A model generated the notes under the pieces. It ran no database searches. It had not been told where the DNA came from and saw only the letters and a program-made list of their open reading frames with translations. DNA of 64,000 bases from Sphingopyxis sp. BSN-002 (GTDB lineage Bacteria; Pseudomonadota; Alphaproteobacteria; Sphingomonadales; Sphingomonadaceae). The position numbers and the translations under genes are program-made. The stretch covers positions 1,116,001 through 1,180,000 of the forward strand of contig NZ_CP091804.1 in assembly GCF_022024275.1 (NCBI RefSeq), read 5' to 3'. Positions 46,031 to 56,545 of the stretch are shown here, piece after piece (position 1 is the first letter of the stretch; each line of letters begins with the position of its first letter).

Positions 46031-46114
46031 TTATGCGTCGTCGCACAGGCGCGCGTAGCCGAGGCTCGCGGCAAGAAGGATCAGGACGATGCCGATCCAG
46101 AAGAGGTCCTGCAT
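46031..46114 (-). CDS. 27-residue membrane peptide ahead of kdpF
   Basis: A short frame beginning MQDLFWIGIVLILLAAS and ending ARLCDDA, stopping 12 bp before kdpF. It has one hydrophobic helix. It could be a co-translated membrane microprotein of the Kdp complex or a leader peptide. A purine-rich ribosome-binding site is weak (CCGGAGCAAATCC before the ATG). No family is recognised; the call rests on composition and position. Confidence 0.55.
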   Translation of the reverse strand: MQDLFWIGIVLILLAASLGYARLCDDA

Positions 46115-46417
46115 GGATTTGCTCCGGCAAGGCGCCGGCCGCGGGATGCGGCGCGAGTCGTCTGCGGAGCGTCAGATAGGAGAGGGTCGCGTTTGAATTC
46201 GAGAGCGCGAAAACCCGCCTCGCATAGTATTTCCATATGATTTTCCGGATTTGGTCATCGCGGGCCCACCGATCGCAGGCTCCGGCGTCAATCGGCCATC
46301 AACCGATACCGGACGGTCCGCTTCTTGCGAACCACGCCGACAAGGTTACGATGCCGGGGAGCGCGCCGCGGGTTTGTCTTTTTCCGGCGGCTGACGGCGC
46401 CCGGCGGGACGAGGCCC
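46115..46417. other. 303-bp intergenic region with the presumed kdp promoter
   Basis: No gene is supported here. An AT-richer stretch at about 46222-46255, containing CATATG, is the likeliest place for the minus-strand kdp promoter and KdpE binding, but I see no convincing match to a known KdpE site. The right part is G+C-rich and leads into the VOC-family gene. Confidence 0.4.
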
Positions 46418-46861
46418 ATGAAAAAGCGAATTGGCGATCCTTGGATTCCCGCGCCGGATTATGGCGTGCGGCTCCCCCGGTTCACGGCGAACCTCGTTGT
46501 TAGGGACATTACCGCCTCCCTGAGCTTTTACCGGGAGGTGCTTCATGCCCAGGTTCACTATTCCGATCCCGACTTTGCGGCGCTTCGCATTTTGGGGACC
46601 GAGTTGATGCTGCATGCCGACCACACCTACGAAAACAGCCCGTGGGCGGACCGCCTGCAAACTGGCGAAGCGCGAGGTCTGGGCGCCGAACTCCGCCTGT
46701 TCGGCATGAATCCCGACGAACTCGCGGAACGGGCACGCGCAACGAATAGCCTGTTCAGGGAGGTGTCCGTTCGCGGGCATGGATGGCGCGAGGCAATGGT
46801 TCGCGACCCGGACGGCTATGTGTGGGCAGTCGGCGAAGCAGCTACGAATCCGTCGGCCTGA
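46418..46861 (+). CDS. VOC/glyoxalase-fold protein
   Basis: A 147-residue single-domain vicinal-oxygen-chelate protein (glyoxalase/bleomycin-resistance/dioxygenase fold). It shows NLVVRDITASLSFYREVL, the metal-site Glu region TELMLHADH and the terminal VRDPDGYVWAVGEA. The ATG at 46418 follows GGACGAGG. The function cannot be narrowed; it stands alone between kdp and tRNA-Trp. Confidence 0.82.
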   Translation: MKKRIGDPWIPAPDYGVRLPRFTANLVVRDITASLSFYREVLHAQVHYSDPDFAALRILGTELMLHADHTYENSPWADRLQTGEARGLGAELRLFGMNPDELAERARATNSLFREVSVRGHGWREAMVRDPDGYVWAVGEAATNPSA

Positions 46862-46912
46862 GCTGGCGGCAACCGGTCGTCCGCCTGTGAAATCGGGAGT
46901 CGTGGAAGGGCC

Positions 46913-46988
46913 TGGCAGGGGCAGCAGGACTTGAACCCGCGACCCTCGGTTTTGGAGACCGATGCTCTACCAACTGAGCTATACCCCT
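46913..46988 (-). tRNA. tRNA-Trp (anticodon CCA)
   Basis: A full cloverleaf on the minus strand: acceptor AGGGGTA pairs with TGCCCCT, the D-arm is GCTC-AGTTGGTAGA-GC, the anticodon stem TCGGT/ACCGA encloses CTCCAAA, and the T-arm is GCGGG-TTCAAGT-CCTGC. The 3' CCA is encoded. No secE-nusG pair follows, although that is a common arrangement in other bacteria. Confidence 0.97.
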
Positions 46989-47066
46989 AGGCCGGAGTGC
47001 GCCCCTAGCCCGATTGCCGGGCTGGAGCAAGGGGTATGACGGGTTGTCTATTGCAACCCGCCTGTT

Positions 47067-48017
47067 ATGCGCGAAGCCGGCATGACCGCTGCTTCCCCTT
47101 CCGGCCCGCCGCAGCACTATCTGGGCGGCATCGCGCTGCGCCTGCTTGCGATGGCAAGCCTGTCGTTCATGTTCGTGCTCGTCAAATATATCGACCAGGC
47201 GGGCATCCATCTGGCCGAGAGCCTGTTCTGGCGGCAGGCCCTCGTCGTCCCCATCCTGCTTGTCTGGATTCGCGCGACGACCGGCGGCTTCGCGTCGCTG
47301 AAAACGCAGCGCATCGGCGCGCACGCGCGGCGCGCGGCGATGGGCCTCACCGGCATGGCGTGCAATTTCGGCGGGATGATCTTCCTGCCGATGGCAGAGG
47401 CGACGACGATCAACCTGTCGGTACCGATCTTCGCGGTTATTTTCGCGGCAATCCTGCTCGGCGAGCGGACCGGGTGGCAGCGCTGGAGCGCGGTGATCGT
47501 CGGCTTTGTCGGCGTCCTCGTCGTGCTCAACCCCGGCGCCAGCTTTGCCGCCGGCTTCGGCGGCGAGCATGGCATGGGCACGCTGATCGCACTCGCCGGC
47601 GCTGTGATGACAGCGTTGATCACGATCGCGGTGCGTGACCTCGGCCGCACCGAGCCCGCGGCGACGATCGTCTTCTGGTTCAGCCTGCTCTCGATGATCC
47701 CGCTCGGGATCGCCCTGCCCTTCGTCTATACACCGCACAGCGCGCACGAGTGGCTGCTGCTGATCGGCCTCGGCTTTTCGGGGGCGGTGGTGCAGATGTC
47801 GCTCACAGGCGCCCTGCGACTAGCGCCAGTCGCGGTCGTCATCCCGATGGATTATTCGGCGCTGCTCTGGTCGATCGCGTGCGGCTGGTGGTTCTTCGGC
47901 ACCTTGCCCGCCGACACGACCTGGATCGGCGCGCCGCTGATCATCGCGAGCGGCCTGTTCATCGCCTGGCGCGAGCATCGCCGCCATATCGACCGACCGA
48001 AGGAGGTTGCCGCGTGA
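47067..48017 (+). CDS. EamA/DMT-family transporter
   Basis: A 316-residue inner-membrane protein with about ten helices in two repeats, typical of drug/metabolite exporters (VFVLVKYIDQ-like first repeat, PMAEATTINLSVPIFAVIFA, and PLDYSALLW-like PMDYSALLW in the second). An alternative ATG at 47082 is equally likely, since neither start has a strong ribosome-binding site. It is coupled to the glutathione transferase by a GTGA overlap. Substrate unknown. Confidence 0.85.
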   Translation: MREAGMTAASPSGPPQHYLGGIALRLLAMASLSFMFVLVKYIDQAGIHLAESLFWRQALVVPILLVWIRATTGGFASLKTQRIGAHARRAAMGLTGMACNFGGMIFLPMAEATTINLSVPIFAVIFAAILLGERTGWQRWSAVIVGFVGVLVVLNPGASFAAGFGGEHGMGTLIALAGAVMTALITIAVRDLGRTEPAATIVFWFSLLSMIPLGIALPFVYTPHSAHEWLLLIGLGFSGAVVQMSLTGALRLAPVAVVIPMDYSALLWSIACGWWFFGTLPADTTWIGAPLIIASGLFIAWREHRRHIDRPKEVAA

Positions 48018-48631
48018 CGTTGCCCATATTGTACCACTGCGCCGACGCCCGCTCACTCCGCTGCCTGTGGGCGGTCGAGGAGACCGGGATCGACGTCGAC
48101 CTGCGCCTGCTCAGATTCCCGCCGCGCGCGTTCGAGCCCGACTATCGCGCGGTGAACCCCCTGATGACGATCCCGGGCTGGGTCGAGGACGGCCGGCTGA
48201 TGACCGAGTCCGCCGCGATTTGCGAGCGGATCGCGGAGGGCACGCCGCTCGAGGTACGCCGCGAAGAGGCCGATTATTGGGACTGGCGGAACTGGCTGCA
48301 CCGCAGCGACGCGACGCTGACATTCCCGCTCGCGATCATGATCCGTTACACACGTGTCGAGCCCGAGGAGCGGCGGCTGGCGCAAGCCGTCGAGGACTAC
48401 AAGGCCTTCTTCGGCGGCCGCGCGAAGAGCATCGAGGCGGCGCTGGCGGATGGGCGCGAATGGCTGGTCGCGGGGCGCTTCACCACAGCGGACATCGTGA
48501 TCGGCTATGCCGCCTTTCTCGCGACGACGCTGGGCGCGAGCGATGTGCTGGGCGTTGCAACCAAGGCGTGGCTGGAGCGGTGCATGGCGCGCGACGGGTT
48601 CAAGCGGGCGCGCGAGCGGCAGAAGATTTAG
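48014..48631 (+). CDS. Glutathione S-transferase family protein
   Basis: A 205-residue protein. The thioredoxin-like N-domain has HCADARSLRCLWAVEE (the usual Ser/Cys position by helix 1) and the cis-Pro segment NPLMTIPGWVEDG, followed by the glutathione-binding TESAAICERIAE. The helical C-domain ends with FTTADIVIGYAAF. The GTG start at 48014 overlaps the transporter stop and has AGGAGGT 6 nt upstream. Confidence 0.88.
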   Translation: MTLPILYHCADARSLRCLWAVEETGIDVDLRLLRFPPRAFEPDYRAVNPLMTIPGWVEDGRLMTESAAICERIAEGTPLEVRREEADYWDWRNWLHRSDATLTFPLAIMIRYTRVEPEERRLAQAVEDYKAFFGGRAKSIEAALADGREWLVAGRFTTADIVIGYAAFLATTLGASDVLGVATKAWLERCMARDGFKRARERQKI

Positions 48632-48656
48632 CCGCCGCCCTAAGCCCTGACCAAGG

Positions 48657-48977
48657 TCAAACCTGAAAGAAGCCCCATCCGTCGGCTTGACCACCCTCGT
48701 TCCGGGCGAGGGCATCCAGCGATGCTTCGGTAGAGGTGATTTCCTCCGGAGAAGGGACCATTTCCTTGGTGACGATTACGTCCCAAGGCGCTTCGCCATC
48801 CTCGGTTGCGACCACATTGACCCGAAAACCAGCCTGCCGCGCACGATCCGCAAATCTTTCGGCAGAGGATCTGTCAGTGAAAATATGAGCAAAATCTACC
48901 GGACGCGCTCGATGCATATCGTCTCCGCGCTCGGCTAACCTCTGCAGAATCGAAGTATTTTCATCGAGAAGCGACAT
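48657..48977 (-). CDS. RraB-like (ribonuclease E inhibitor domain) protein
   Basis: A 106-residue acidic protein. The overall pattern, a leading acidic helix, ARPVDFAHIFTDRSSAERFA, and the C-terminal GGQADGWGFFQV, matches the RraB domain, whose best-known member inhibits RNase E in gammaproteobacteria. ATG 48977 was chosen over TTG 48983 for its Shine-Dalgarno spacing. It may modulate RNase E, but the domain also occurs in proteins of unknown role. Confidence 0.72.
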   Translation of the reverse strand: MSLLDENTSILQRLAERGDDMHRARPVDFAHIFTDRSSAERFADRARQAGFRVNVVATEDGEAPWDVIVTKEMVPSPEEITSTEASLDALARNEGGQADGWGFFQV

Positions 48978-48998
48978 ATCCAACCTGACTGCCCCCGC

Positions 48999-50558
48999 TC
49001 AATTCACCATCCGCTCATAGCCCTCCCAATAGGGGGCGCGCAGATCCTTGCGCAGGATCTTGCCCGAGGCATTGCGCGGCAGCGCCTCGATCACGTCGAC
49101 GCTGCGCGGGGCCTTGAAGGCGGCGATGCGTTCGCGGGCCCACGCGATGATGTCGGCTTCCTCGACACTCATCCCGGGCTTGGGCACGACGACAGCCTTC
49201 ACCGTCTCGCCCCATTTCTGGTCGGGGATGCCGATCACCGCGACCTCCTGCACCGCGGGATGGCCGAAGATCGCGCTTTCAACCTCGGCCGGATAGACAT
49301 TCTCGCCGCCCGAGATGATCATGTCCTTCATCCGGTCGTGGATGAAGAGATAGCCGTCCTCGTCGAGATAGCCCGCATCGCCGGTGTGGATCCAGCCATC
49401 CCCGGTCATCGTCTTTGCGGTCGCATCGGGCAGGTTCCAGTACCCGATCATATTGTTCGACGAGCGGGTGACGACCTCGCCGACTTCGCCCGTCGGCACG
49501 CTCCTGCCGTCGGGACCGAGGATCAGGATCTCGACACCGGGCAGCGCCTTGCCGGCCGAGCGCATTCGCGCATTACCCTCGGGATCATGATCCTCCGGCG
49601 GCAGCATGCAGATCGTGCCCGTCGTCTCGGTCATGCCATAGGCCTGGATGAAGTCGGCGCCGAACATCCTGATGCTCTGGCGCAGCAGTTCGAGCGGGAT
49701 CGGCGCGGCGCCATAGAGGATATATTTGAGCCGGCTGTAATCGACGCTCGCGCAGCGCGGATGCATCAGCAGCATCTGCAGCGCCGCCGGAACGATGAAG
49801 AAGCGCGTCACGCCATGCTGCTCGACCGCGTCGAACACGCCGTCGGGGTTGAATTCGGACAGGATCACGCCGGGCAGCCCCGAGACGAGCGCCATGACGC
49901 CAAGACCGGTGCCGCCGATATGCGCACATGGCATCGCAACCAGCACCGCCTCGTCATCGTCCCATTTGGTATAGGCAAGGTCGCTGTCGGCCGAATGCTT
50001 GCGCAGCGCGAAGAGGTTGCGGTTCGACAGCACCGCGCCCTTCGGATTGCCCGTGGTGCCCGAGGTATAGAGCTGAAGCACCGCGTCATCGCCGTCGGCG
50101 GGTTCGAACGGCGCGCGTGCGGTGCGCTCGATCAGCGCCCGCGCCTCGTCGGCACCGATGATCTGCGGATCATGCTGCAGTTTGCCCGCGAGCTGCCCGG
50201 GCACGGCCTCGAAACCGGGGCCGGTGAAGACGATCTTCGCCTTTGTGTCGTTGACGACATAGGCCCACTCGGTCGGCGAGAGACGCCAGCCGATCGGCGC
50301 CATCACGATGCCCGCACGCGCCGCGCCGAAGAAGAGCGTGAAATACAGGTCGCTGTTCTTGCCGATCCACGCGATGCGGTCGCCCTTTTGCAGGCCTGCG
50401 GCAAGCAGCGCCGAGGCGACCCGCGCGGTGCGCTCCTCGAGCTCGCCATAGGTGAAGACGCGATCCTCCTCGCGCATCGCAAGACGTCCGGGCCGATCCT
50501 CCGCCCAATGGGTAATGAACTCGTCGAACGTAAACAGGTCCGAAACATCCGCGGCCAT
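48999..50558 (-). CDS. Acyl-CoA synthetase, AMP-forming
   Basis: A complete 519-residue ANL-superfamily ligase. The P-loop is TSGTTGNPKG, the adenine motif AYGMTETTG, the hinge IHDRMKDMIISGGENV and the catalytic lysine NASGKILRKDLR. It is closely related to the partial ligase at 1-1495 along its whole visible length, so the two are paralogues about 48 kb apart. It is monocistronic as far as can be seen, 15 bp after... before the RraB-like gene on the same strand. It probably activates fatty or aromatic acids. Confidence 0.92.
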   Translation of the reverse strand: MAADVSDLFTFDEFITHWAEDRPGRLAMREEDRVFTYGELEERTARVASALLAAGLQKGDRIAWIGKNSDLYFTLFFGAARAGIVMAPIGWRLSPTEWAYVVNDTKAKIVFTGPGFEAVPGQLAGKLQHDPQIIGADEARALIERTARAPFEPADGDDAVLQLYTSGTTGNPKGAVLSNRNLFALRKHSADSDLAYTKWDDDEAVLVAMPCAHIGGTGLGVMALVSGLPGVILSEFNPDGVFDAVEQHGVTRFFIVPAALQMLLMHPRCASVDYSRLKYILYGAAPIPLELLRQSIRMFGADFIQAYGMTETTGTICMLPPEDHDPEGNARMRSAGKALPGVEILILGPDGRSVPTGEVGEVVTRSSNNMIGYWNLPDATAKTMTGDGWIHTGDAGYLDEDGYLFIHDRMKDMIISGGENVYPAEVESAIFGHPAVQEVAVIGIPDQKWGETVKAVVVPKPGMSVEEADIIAWARERIAAFKAPRSVDVIEALPRNASGKILRKDLRAPYWEGYERMVN

Positions 50559-50657
50559 TGCATCGCTCTCCTCGAATCGCGCCTTTCCGCGCGTTCCGGC
50601 AAGGCTAGCAACTGGCTCGGTCAGGTAAAGACGCGATTGGCCGACCTGCCACGACTG

Positions 50658-51293
50658 TCAGCCTGCTTTGCGGAAGAGCAGCATCAGATTGTTCGCGGGC
50701 ATGGCGCGGCGTTCGGTAAAGGCAAAGCCGGCCTCTGCCGCTGCGGCGACGACGTCCCGCGTATCGCGCAAACCCCATTCGGGGTTGCGGGCGCGCAGGC
50801 TGGCGTCGAACGCGATGTTGCTTTCGGCGGTCGCGACGTCGGCCTCGACATAGGGGCCATAGAGGATCAGCGGTGCTCCGGCCGGCAACAGGCGGACGGC
50901 TCCTGCGAACAGCCCCGTCGTCGCGGCCCATGGGCTGATATGGACCATATTGACGCAAAGAACGGCATCCGCCGCGACCGGCGGCCAGTCGGCGGCCGAT
51001 GCATCGAGCGCGAGCGGCGGCGCGATGTTGGCAAGCCCGGCCTCCCCGCTCCACGCGGCGATCGAAATCAGCGCATCGCGATCGGGGTCGCTCGGTTGCC
51101 ATATGAGCCGCGGAAAGGCTGCGGCGAAATGGACGGCATGCTCGCCCGATCCGCTTGCGATCTCCAGCACCGTGCCGGATGGCGGCAGCCAGTCGGCCAG
51201 CACCTCCGCGATAGCGTCGCGGTTGCGCAGCGTCGCAGGTGCGTGGCGCTTCGCATCGGCACCGCCCTCGCCGGGCGTCCAGGGTCCGGTCAC
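50658..51293 (-). CDS. DUF938-family SAM-dependent methyltransferase-like protein
   Basis: A 211-residue class I methyltransferase fold. The SAM-binding loop is VLEIASGSGEHAVHFA and the family signature WQPSDPDRDAL follows; NMVHISPW and LYGPY are also typical of DUF938. GTG 51293 overlaps the preceding stop (GTGA). The methyl acceptor is unknown. Confidence 0.87.
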   Translation of the reverse strand: MTGPWTPGEGGADAKRHAPATLRNRDAIAEVLADWLPPSGTVLEIASGSGEHAVHFAAAFPRLIWQPSDPDRDALISIAAWSGEAGLANIAPPLALDASAADWPPVAADAVLCVNMVHISPWAATTGLFAGAVRLLPAGAPLILYGPYVEADVATAESNIAFDASLRARNPEWGLRDTRDVVAAAAEAGFAFTERRAMPANNLMLLFRKAG

Positions 51294-51796
51294 AGCCGCT
51301 TCGCGCGCGCTTCGGCGAGCATCCGGCGCGCGCGGAGAAAGATTTCGATCCGCTGGAAAGCGATGAACCCAAGCGCGAACGCCATCAATATGTCGGTCGC
51401 GGCCATCAGCCCCGCATGCCCCGGCCCCGCCATCTGCACCGCCATCGCGCGCGAGCCGCTGCGGATCGCGATGAGCGCGACGATGAAGATCAGCGCTGCG
51501 GGCGAAACCGTCTGGCTGAGTTCGTGCGTTTCGGGGTCGACCGCGACATGCATCAGCTTGCCGCGCCACCAGCCGAGACCGGCCCCGACAGCGAGTGCGA
51601 CGAGGCACCACAGCCAGGTCAGGCCATGCGGAGGCGCGCTCCAGAACACGAAGCCGACGATCGCCGCGTAAAACGCGGGGAGGATCCACAACCGCTCGAG
51701 CCGCAGGCGCCGCGCCTTGCCCACCGAGCGCAGGCGGAAGAAAAGCACCACCGCGATGATCGTCCCCGGAATGGCATATTGTGCGACCGCGGTCAT
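51290..51796 (-). CDS. Membrane protein, DUF1453/CcdC-like
   Basis: A 168-residue protein with four or five hydrophobic segments. GLGWWRGKLMHVAVDPETH between the third and fourth segments resembles the conserved motif of CcdC/DUF1453 proteins. It lies in a run of small membrane-protein genes and is coupled to the DUF938 gene. Function unknown. Confidence 0.75.
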   Translation of the reverse strand: MTAVAQYAIPGTIIAVVLFFRLRSVGKARRLRLERLWILPAFYAAIVGFVFWSAPPHGLTWLWCLVALAVGAGLGWWRGKLMHVAVDPETHELSQTVSPAALIFIVALIAIRSGSRAMAVQMAGPGHAGLMAATDILMAFALGFIAFQRIEIFLRARRMLAEARAKRL

Positions 51797-51803
51797 GGTT
51801 TCG

Positions 51804-52250
51804 TCATCCCTTCGCTTGCGCCCGAGCGCGCCGTTCGCGCACGATCAGCCACAGGAACAGGCCGACCGGCCCGACCATAAGCGTCAGGAACAGAAAAGGA
51901 AATTGCACGATCCGGCTGAAGCCCTTCGCGTCGGCGTCACGCGCGATCCACATGCCGGTGAACAGGTCGAAGGCGAGGTAATGCACCCACCCGAGCGTCG
52001 CCCCGCCCGGCGTGTCGAACAGCTTCATCACGCCTGTGATCGAGGAGAAGTCGCCGCCGCTCGCGCCGCCCGGATCGATCCCGCCCGAAAGGAAGCCGGC
52101 GATCAGCACCAGATAGAGAAGGCAGAGCAGGAACACGCCCGCATACATGATCGCCGACAATATCCGCGGGCTGCGGGGTGCGAAGGCGAGCAGCGCCCAG
52201 CCCGCGAAAGCCCAGTAATTCGCCGCCAGATAGACGCTGTTCCAACCCAT
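51804..52250 (-). CDS. ABA4-like (DUF4281) membrane protein
   Basis: A 148-residue protein with four transmembrane segments. WVHYLAFDLFTGMWIARDA followed by a long hydrophobic FLFLTLMVGPVGLFLWL matches the ABA4/DUF4281 family, named after a plant protein needed for neoxanthin formation. Its bacterial role is unclear; a link with carotenoids is only a guess. The ATG has GGGAG 7 nt upstream. Confidence 0.78.
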   Translation of the reverse strand: MGWNSVYLAANYWAFAGWALLAFAPRSPRILSAIMYAGVFLLCLLYLVLIAGFLSGGIDPGGASGGDFSSITGVMKLFDTPGGATLGWVHYLAFDLFTGMWIARDADAKGFSRIVQFPFLFLTLMVGPVGLFLWLIVRERRARAQAKG

Positions 52251-52277
52251 GATGTCTCCCTCCCCCCTTTTTTGCTT

Positions 52278-52622
52278 CTAGATCAGCCCGCCGAGTCCGA
52301 AGACCACGATGCCGCCGAACAGGGCGATCAGGCCGACTGCGACGATCAGCAACGTAAGGCGCGCTGCAGGCAGCCGCCGGGTTGCGAGGAAAGCGGCGGC
52401 AAGGCCGAAGCCGAATGCGAGCAGCGGCCCGTAAAGGAACGCCCAGTCATAGCTGAACTCGCGGCGGACCCTGACCATCTCCCACTGCTCGACGACGAGC
52501 CCGTACAGGGTGATGGCTGCAAGCCATACCGCGACGAAAACGACCGCGAACAGCGCGCCGCCTGCAAGGCATCCTCCGACACTGTTCCGGGTCTCGTTGC
52601 CAGCCGGATCGGACCCCGTCAT
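52278..52622 (-). CDS. Small membrane protein of unknown function
   Basis: A 114-residue protein with three hydrophobic segments (about 18-42, 62-80, 88-112) and a conserved-looking cysteine in GGCLAGG. No family is recognised. It is 9 bp after the exported DUF4440-like gene and 27 bp before the ABA4-like gene, so it is probably co-transcribed. Confidence 0.7.
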   Translation of the reverse strand: MTGSDPAGNETRNSVGGCLAGGALFAVVFVAVWLAAITLYGLVVEQWEMVRVRREFSYDWAFLYGPLLAFGFGLAAAFLATRRLPAARLTLLIVAVGLIALFGGIVVFGLGGLI

Positions 52623-52631
52623 CTGATACCC

Positions 52632-53555
52632 CTACTCGGCGATATAGCGCCACGGACCGGTCGGCGTATCACGATGCCAGATCGTGAAAAAGGGTGATGA
52701 CGGGATCGGCGCGTCAGGCGCAAGCCCGGGCGGGCGCTGCTTCGGCGTGATCCGGCCGAAGCTGACGCCAAGATCGCCGGCGGCCGAGACGATACCGAAG
52801 TCCGGACCCCAGTCGATCGACAGGCCGGGCACGGGTTCGGGGTCGAAGCCGGCGGCGATCGCGGCAGCGCTTTCGGTATAGCCTGCGCCCGCGCCCATAT
52901 TGATCGCGTCGACGCGGCCATATTCGGCAAAGGCCGGACCGACGCCGACGACCTGCGCCTTCGCCGCAAAGGCGCGCTCGGCGGCAAGCAATGTTTCCAA
53001 GGCGTCTTGCTGCGCCGCGCCGCGCCATGCCGCGGCGTCAGGCAGTCCCAGAGGGCGGAACAGGCTTTCCACCGCCCCCTCGGGCCGCGGCGCGCGCTTG
53101 TAGGCGAGCGCGCGCCAGCCTTCCGCCGTGCGGCCCCAATAGGTCATATATTTTCCGGGTTGCTTTGTCCCATCGGGCTGGGTGATCGTGAGATAGCCCG
53201 CAGTGAAACCCTGCCTGCCATCGGCCGAAATGCCGCCACGTACCGGTATCCATTCGGCGCGCGCCTCGGCCGCCGTCGGATTTGCCTTCAGATAGGCGAG
53301 AATCTCGTCGCGCGAACGCAGGAAAGGCTTGGCTCCGCGTGCCGGCAGCACGGCATCGGGCGCCAGCATTGCGGCGACCGCATCGGGGAACGGCAAGTCG
53401 CGCGCCTTTTCGGCGAAAGCCTTGTCGACTGCCACCAGCTCGGCAAGCTGCGCTTCCGGGCTGGTTGCGACAGCGGCAACGGGCTCGCCCGCTTGCGCGG
53501 CAGCCGGAACCGCCGTGACAAGGATCGACCAGAACAGAAGAGGCGACATGGACAT
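52632..53555 (-). CDS. Exported protein with two SnoaL/DUF4440-like halves
   Basis: A 307-residue protein. The signal peptide ends at PAAAQA. Two NTF2-like halves are visible: one from about 38-155 (AVDKAFAEKARDL, YMTYWGRTAEGWRALAYKR) and one from about 185-307 (LLAAERAFAAKAQ, FFTIWHRDTPTGPWRYIAE). The second ends in the W..YWHRD-like signature usual for DUF4440 proteins. Ligand or reaction unknown. It follows gcvPB by 39 bp on the same strand. Confidence 0.8.
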   Translation of the reverse strand: MSMSPLLFWSILVTAVPAAAQAGEPVAAVATSPEAQLAELVAVDKAFAEKARDLPFPDAVAAMLAPDAVLPARGAKPFLRSRDEILAYLKANPTAAEARAEWIPVRGGISADGRQGFTAGYLTITQPDGTKQPGKYMTYWGRTAEGWRALAYKRAPRPEGAVESLFRPLGLPDAAAWRGAAQQDALETLLAAERAFAAKAQVVGVGPAFAEYGRVDAINMGAGAGYTESAAAIAAGFDPEPVPGLSIDWGPDFGIVSAAGDLGVSFGRITPKQRPPGLAPDAPIPSSPFFTIWHRDTPTGPWRYIAE

Positions 53556-53594
53556 TTCTCCTTCCGGCCGGTGGCCCTGAAGGGAAAAGTCCCG

Positions 53595-55183
<1,589 letters not shown>

Positions 55184-55187
<4 letters not shown>

Positions 55188-56542
55188 GCCAGCACCTCCT
55201 TCAGCGCCGCGGCAAAGGCGGCGATATCCTCTTCGGTCACCGTTTCGGTCACCGCGACGACAAGACCGTTCGCGAGACCGTCATTGCCGGGATAGAGGCG
55301 CCCGAGCGACACACCGCCAAGCACGCCCTTTTCGGCAAGCTGATGAACGACCGGCCGCGCCGCCGTCGGCAACAGCAGCGTGAATTCGTTGAAGAAGCCG
55401 CCGTTCATCACCGACACCCCGGGAACCTTGGCCAGTTCGGCGGCAGCCAGCTTCGCGCGGTTGTGGTTGATCGCAGCGAGCTGGCGCAGGCCCGCCTCGC
55501 CGAGCAGGGTCATGTGAATGCTGAAGGCCAGCGCGCAAAGCCCCGAATTGGTGCAGATATTGCTCGTCGCCTTCTCGCGGCGAATATGCTGCTCGCGCGT
55601 CGAGAGCGTCAGCACGAAGCCGCGCTTGCCATTCGCATCGACCGTCTTGCCGCACAGACGCCCCGGCATCTGGCGAACATGTTTCGCCTTGCACGCGAAG
55701 AGGCCCACATAAGGTCCGCCGAACTGCAGACCGACGCCGATGGACTGGCCTTCACCGACGACGATGTCGGCGCCCATCTCGCCCGGCGCCTTGATCAGGC
55801 CGAGCGCGACGGGCTCGGTGACCACGGCGATCAGCAGCGCGCCTGCCGACTGGCACGCGTTCGCGAGCGCGGTCATGTCGTCGATACGGCCGAGAATGTC
55901 GGGATACTGGACGACGACGCAGCTCGTCTCCTTGTCGATCGCCTGCGCCAGCGCCGCCCAGTCGGTCCCGGCCTCAAGGCTGGGGTCACCGTCGACGAGC
56001 ACATCGCCGGTATATTTCGCCATCGTCCGCGCGACGCTGCGATAGTGCGGATGGAGGCCCGTCGAGAGCAAAGCCTTGCCCCGCTTGGTGACACGCCGCG
56101 CCATGACGATCGCTTCCCAGCAGGCCGTCGAGCCGTCGTACATCGACGCATTGGCGACGTCGGTGCCGAGCAGGCGGGCGACCTGGCTCTGGAATTCGAA
56201 CAGCATCTGCAGCGTGCCCTGCGCGATCTCGGGCTGATAGGGAGTGTAGGCGGTCAGGAACTCGCCGCGCTGGATCAGGTGATCGACGCTCGAAGGCACA
56301 TGATGGCGATACGCGCCGGCGCCGAGGAAGAAGGGGCCGTCGCCCGCCGCCACGTTGCGACGTGCCAGCGCCGCCATATGGCGCTCGACCGCAAGCTCGC
56401 TCGCATGGTTCGGCAGGCCGGGGATCGTACCGTCGAACCGCGCCTCGGTGGGCACGTCGACGAACAGATCGTCGATCGACGACGCGCCGACGGCGGCGAG
56501 CATCGCCGTCCGGTCGTCGCTGGTCAGGGGAAGATAACGCAT
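55184..56542 (-). CDS. gcvPA: Glycine dehydrogenase (decarboxylating) subunit 1
   Basis: A 452-residue partner subunit of GcvPB, fold type I but without the PLP lysine. It begins [35 protein letters not shown] and [12 protein letters not shown] are family signatures. It starts 3 bp after the glycosyltransferase-like gene and is translationally coupled to gcvPB. Confidence 0.95.
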
Positions 56543-56545
56543 GAA

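Noticed and set aside
38100-46207. GAATTCGAGAGCG occurring at 38100-38112 and 46195-46207, on both sides of the kdp operon
   Set aside because: A 13-base repeat is expected by chance several times in 64 kb, and the sites have different positions relative to genes; no transposase or target duplication accompanies them.
46913-46988. tRNA-Trp as an integration site for a mobile element
   Set aside because: No integrase, no repeated tRNA 3' end and no change in gene type next to it were seen.
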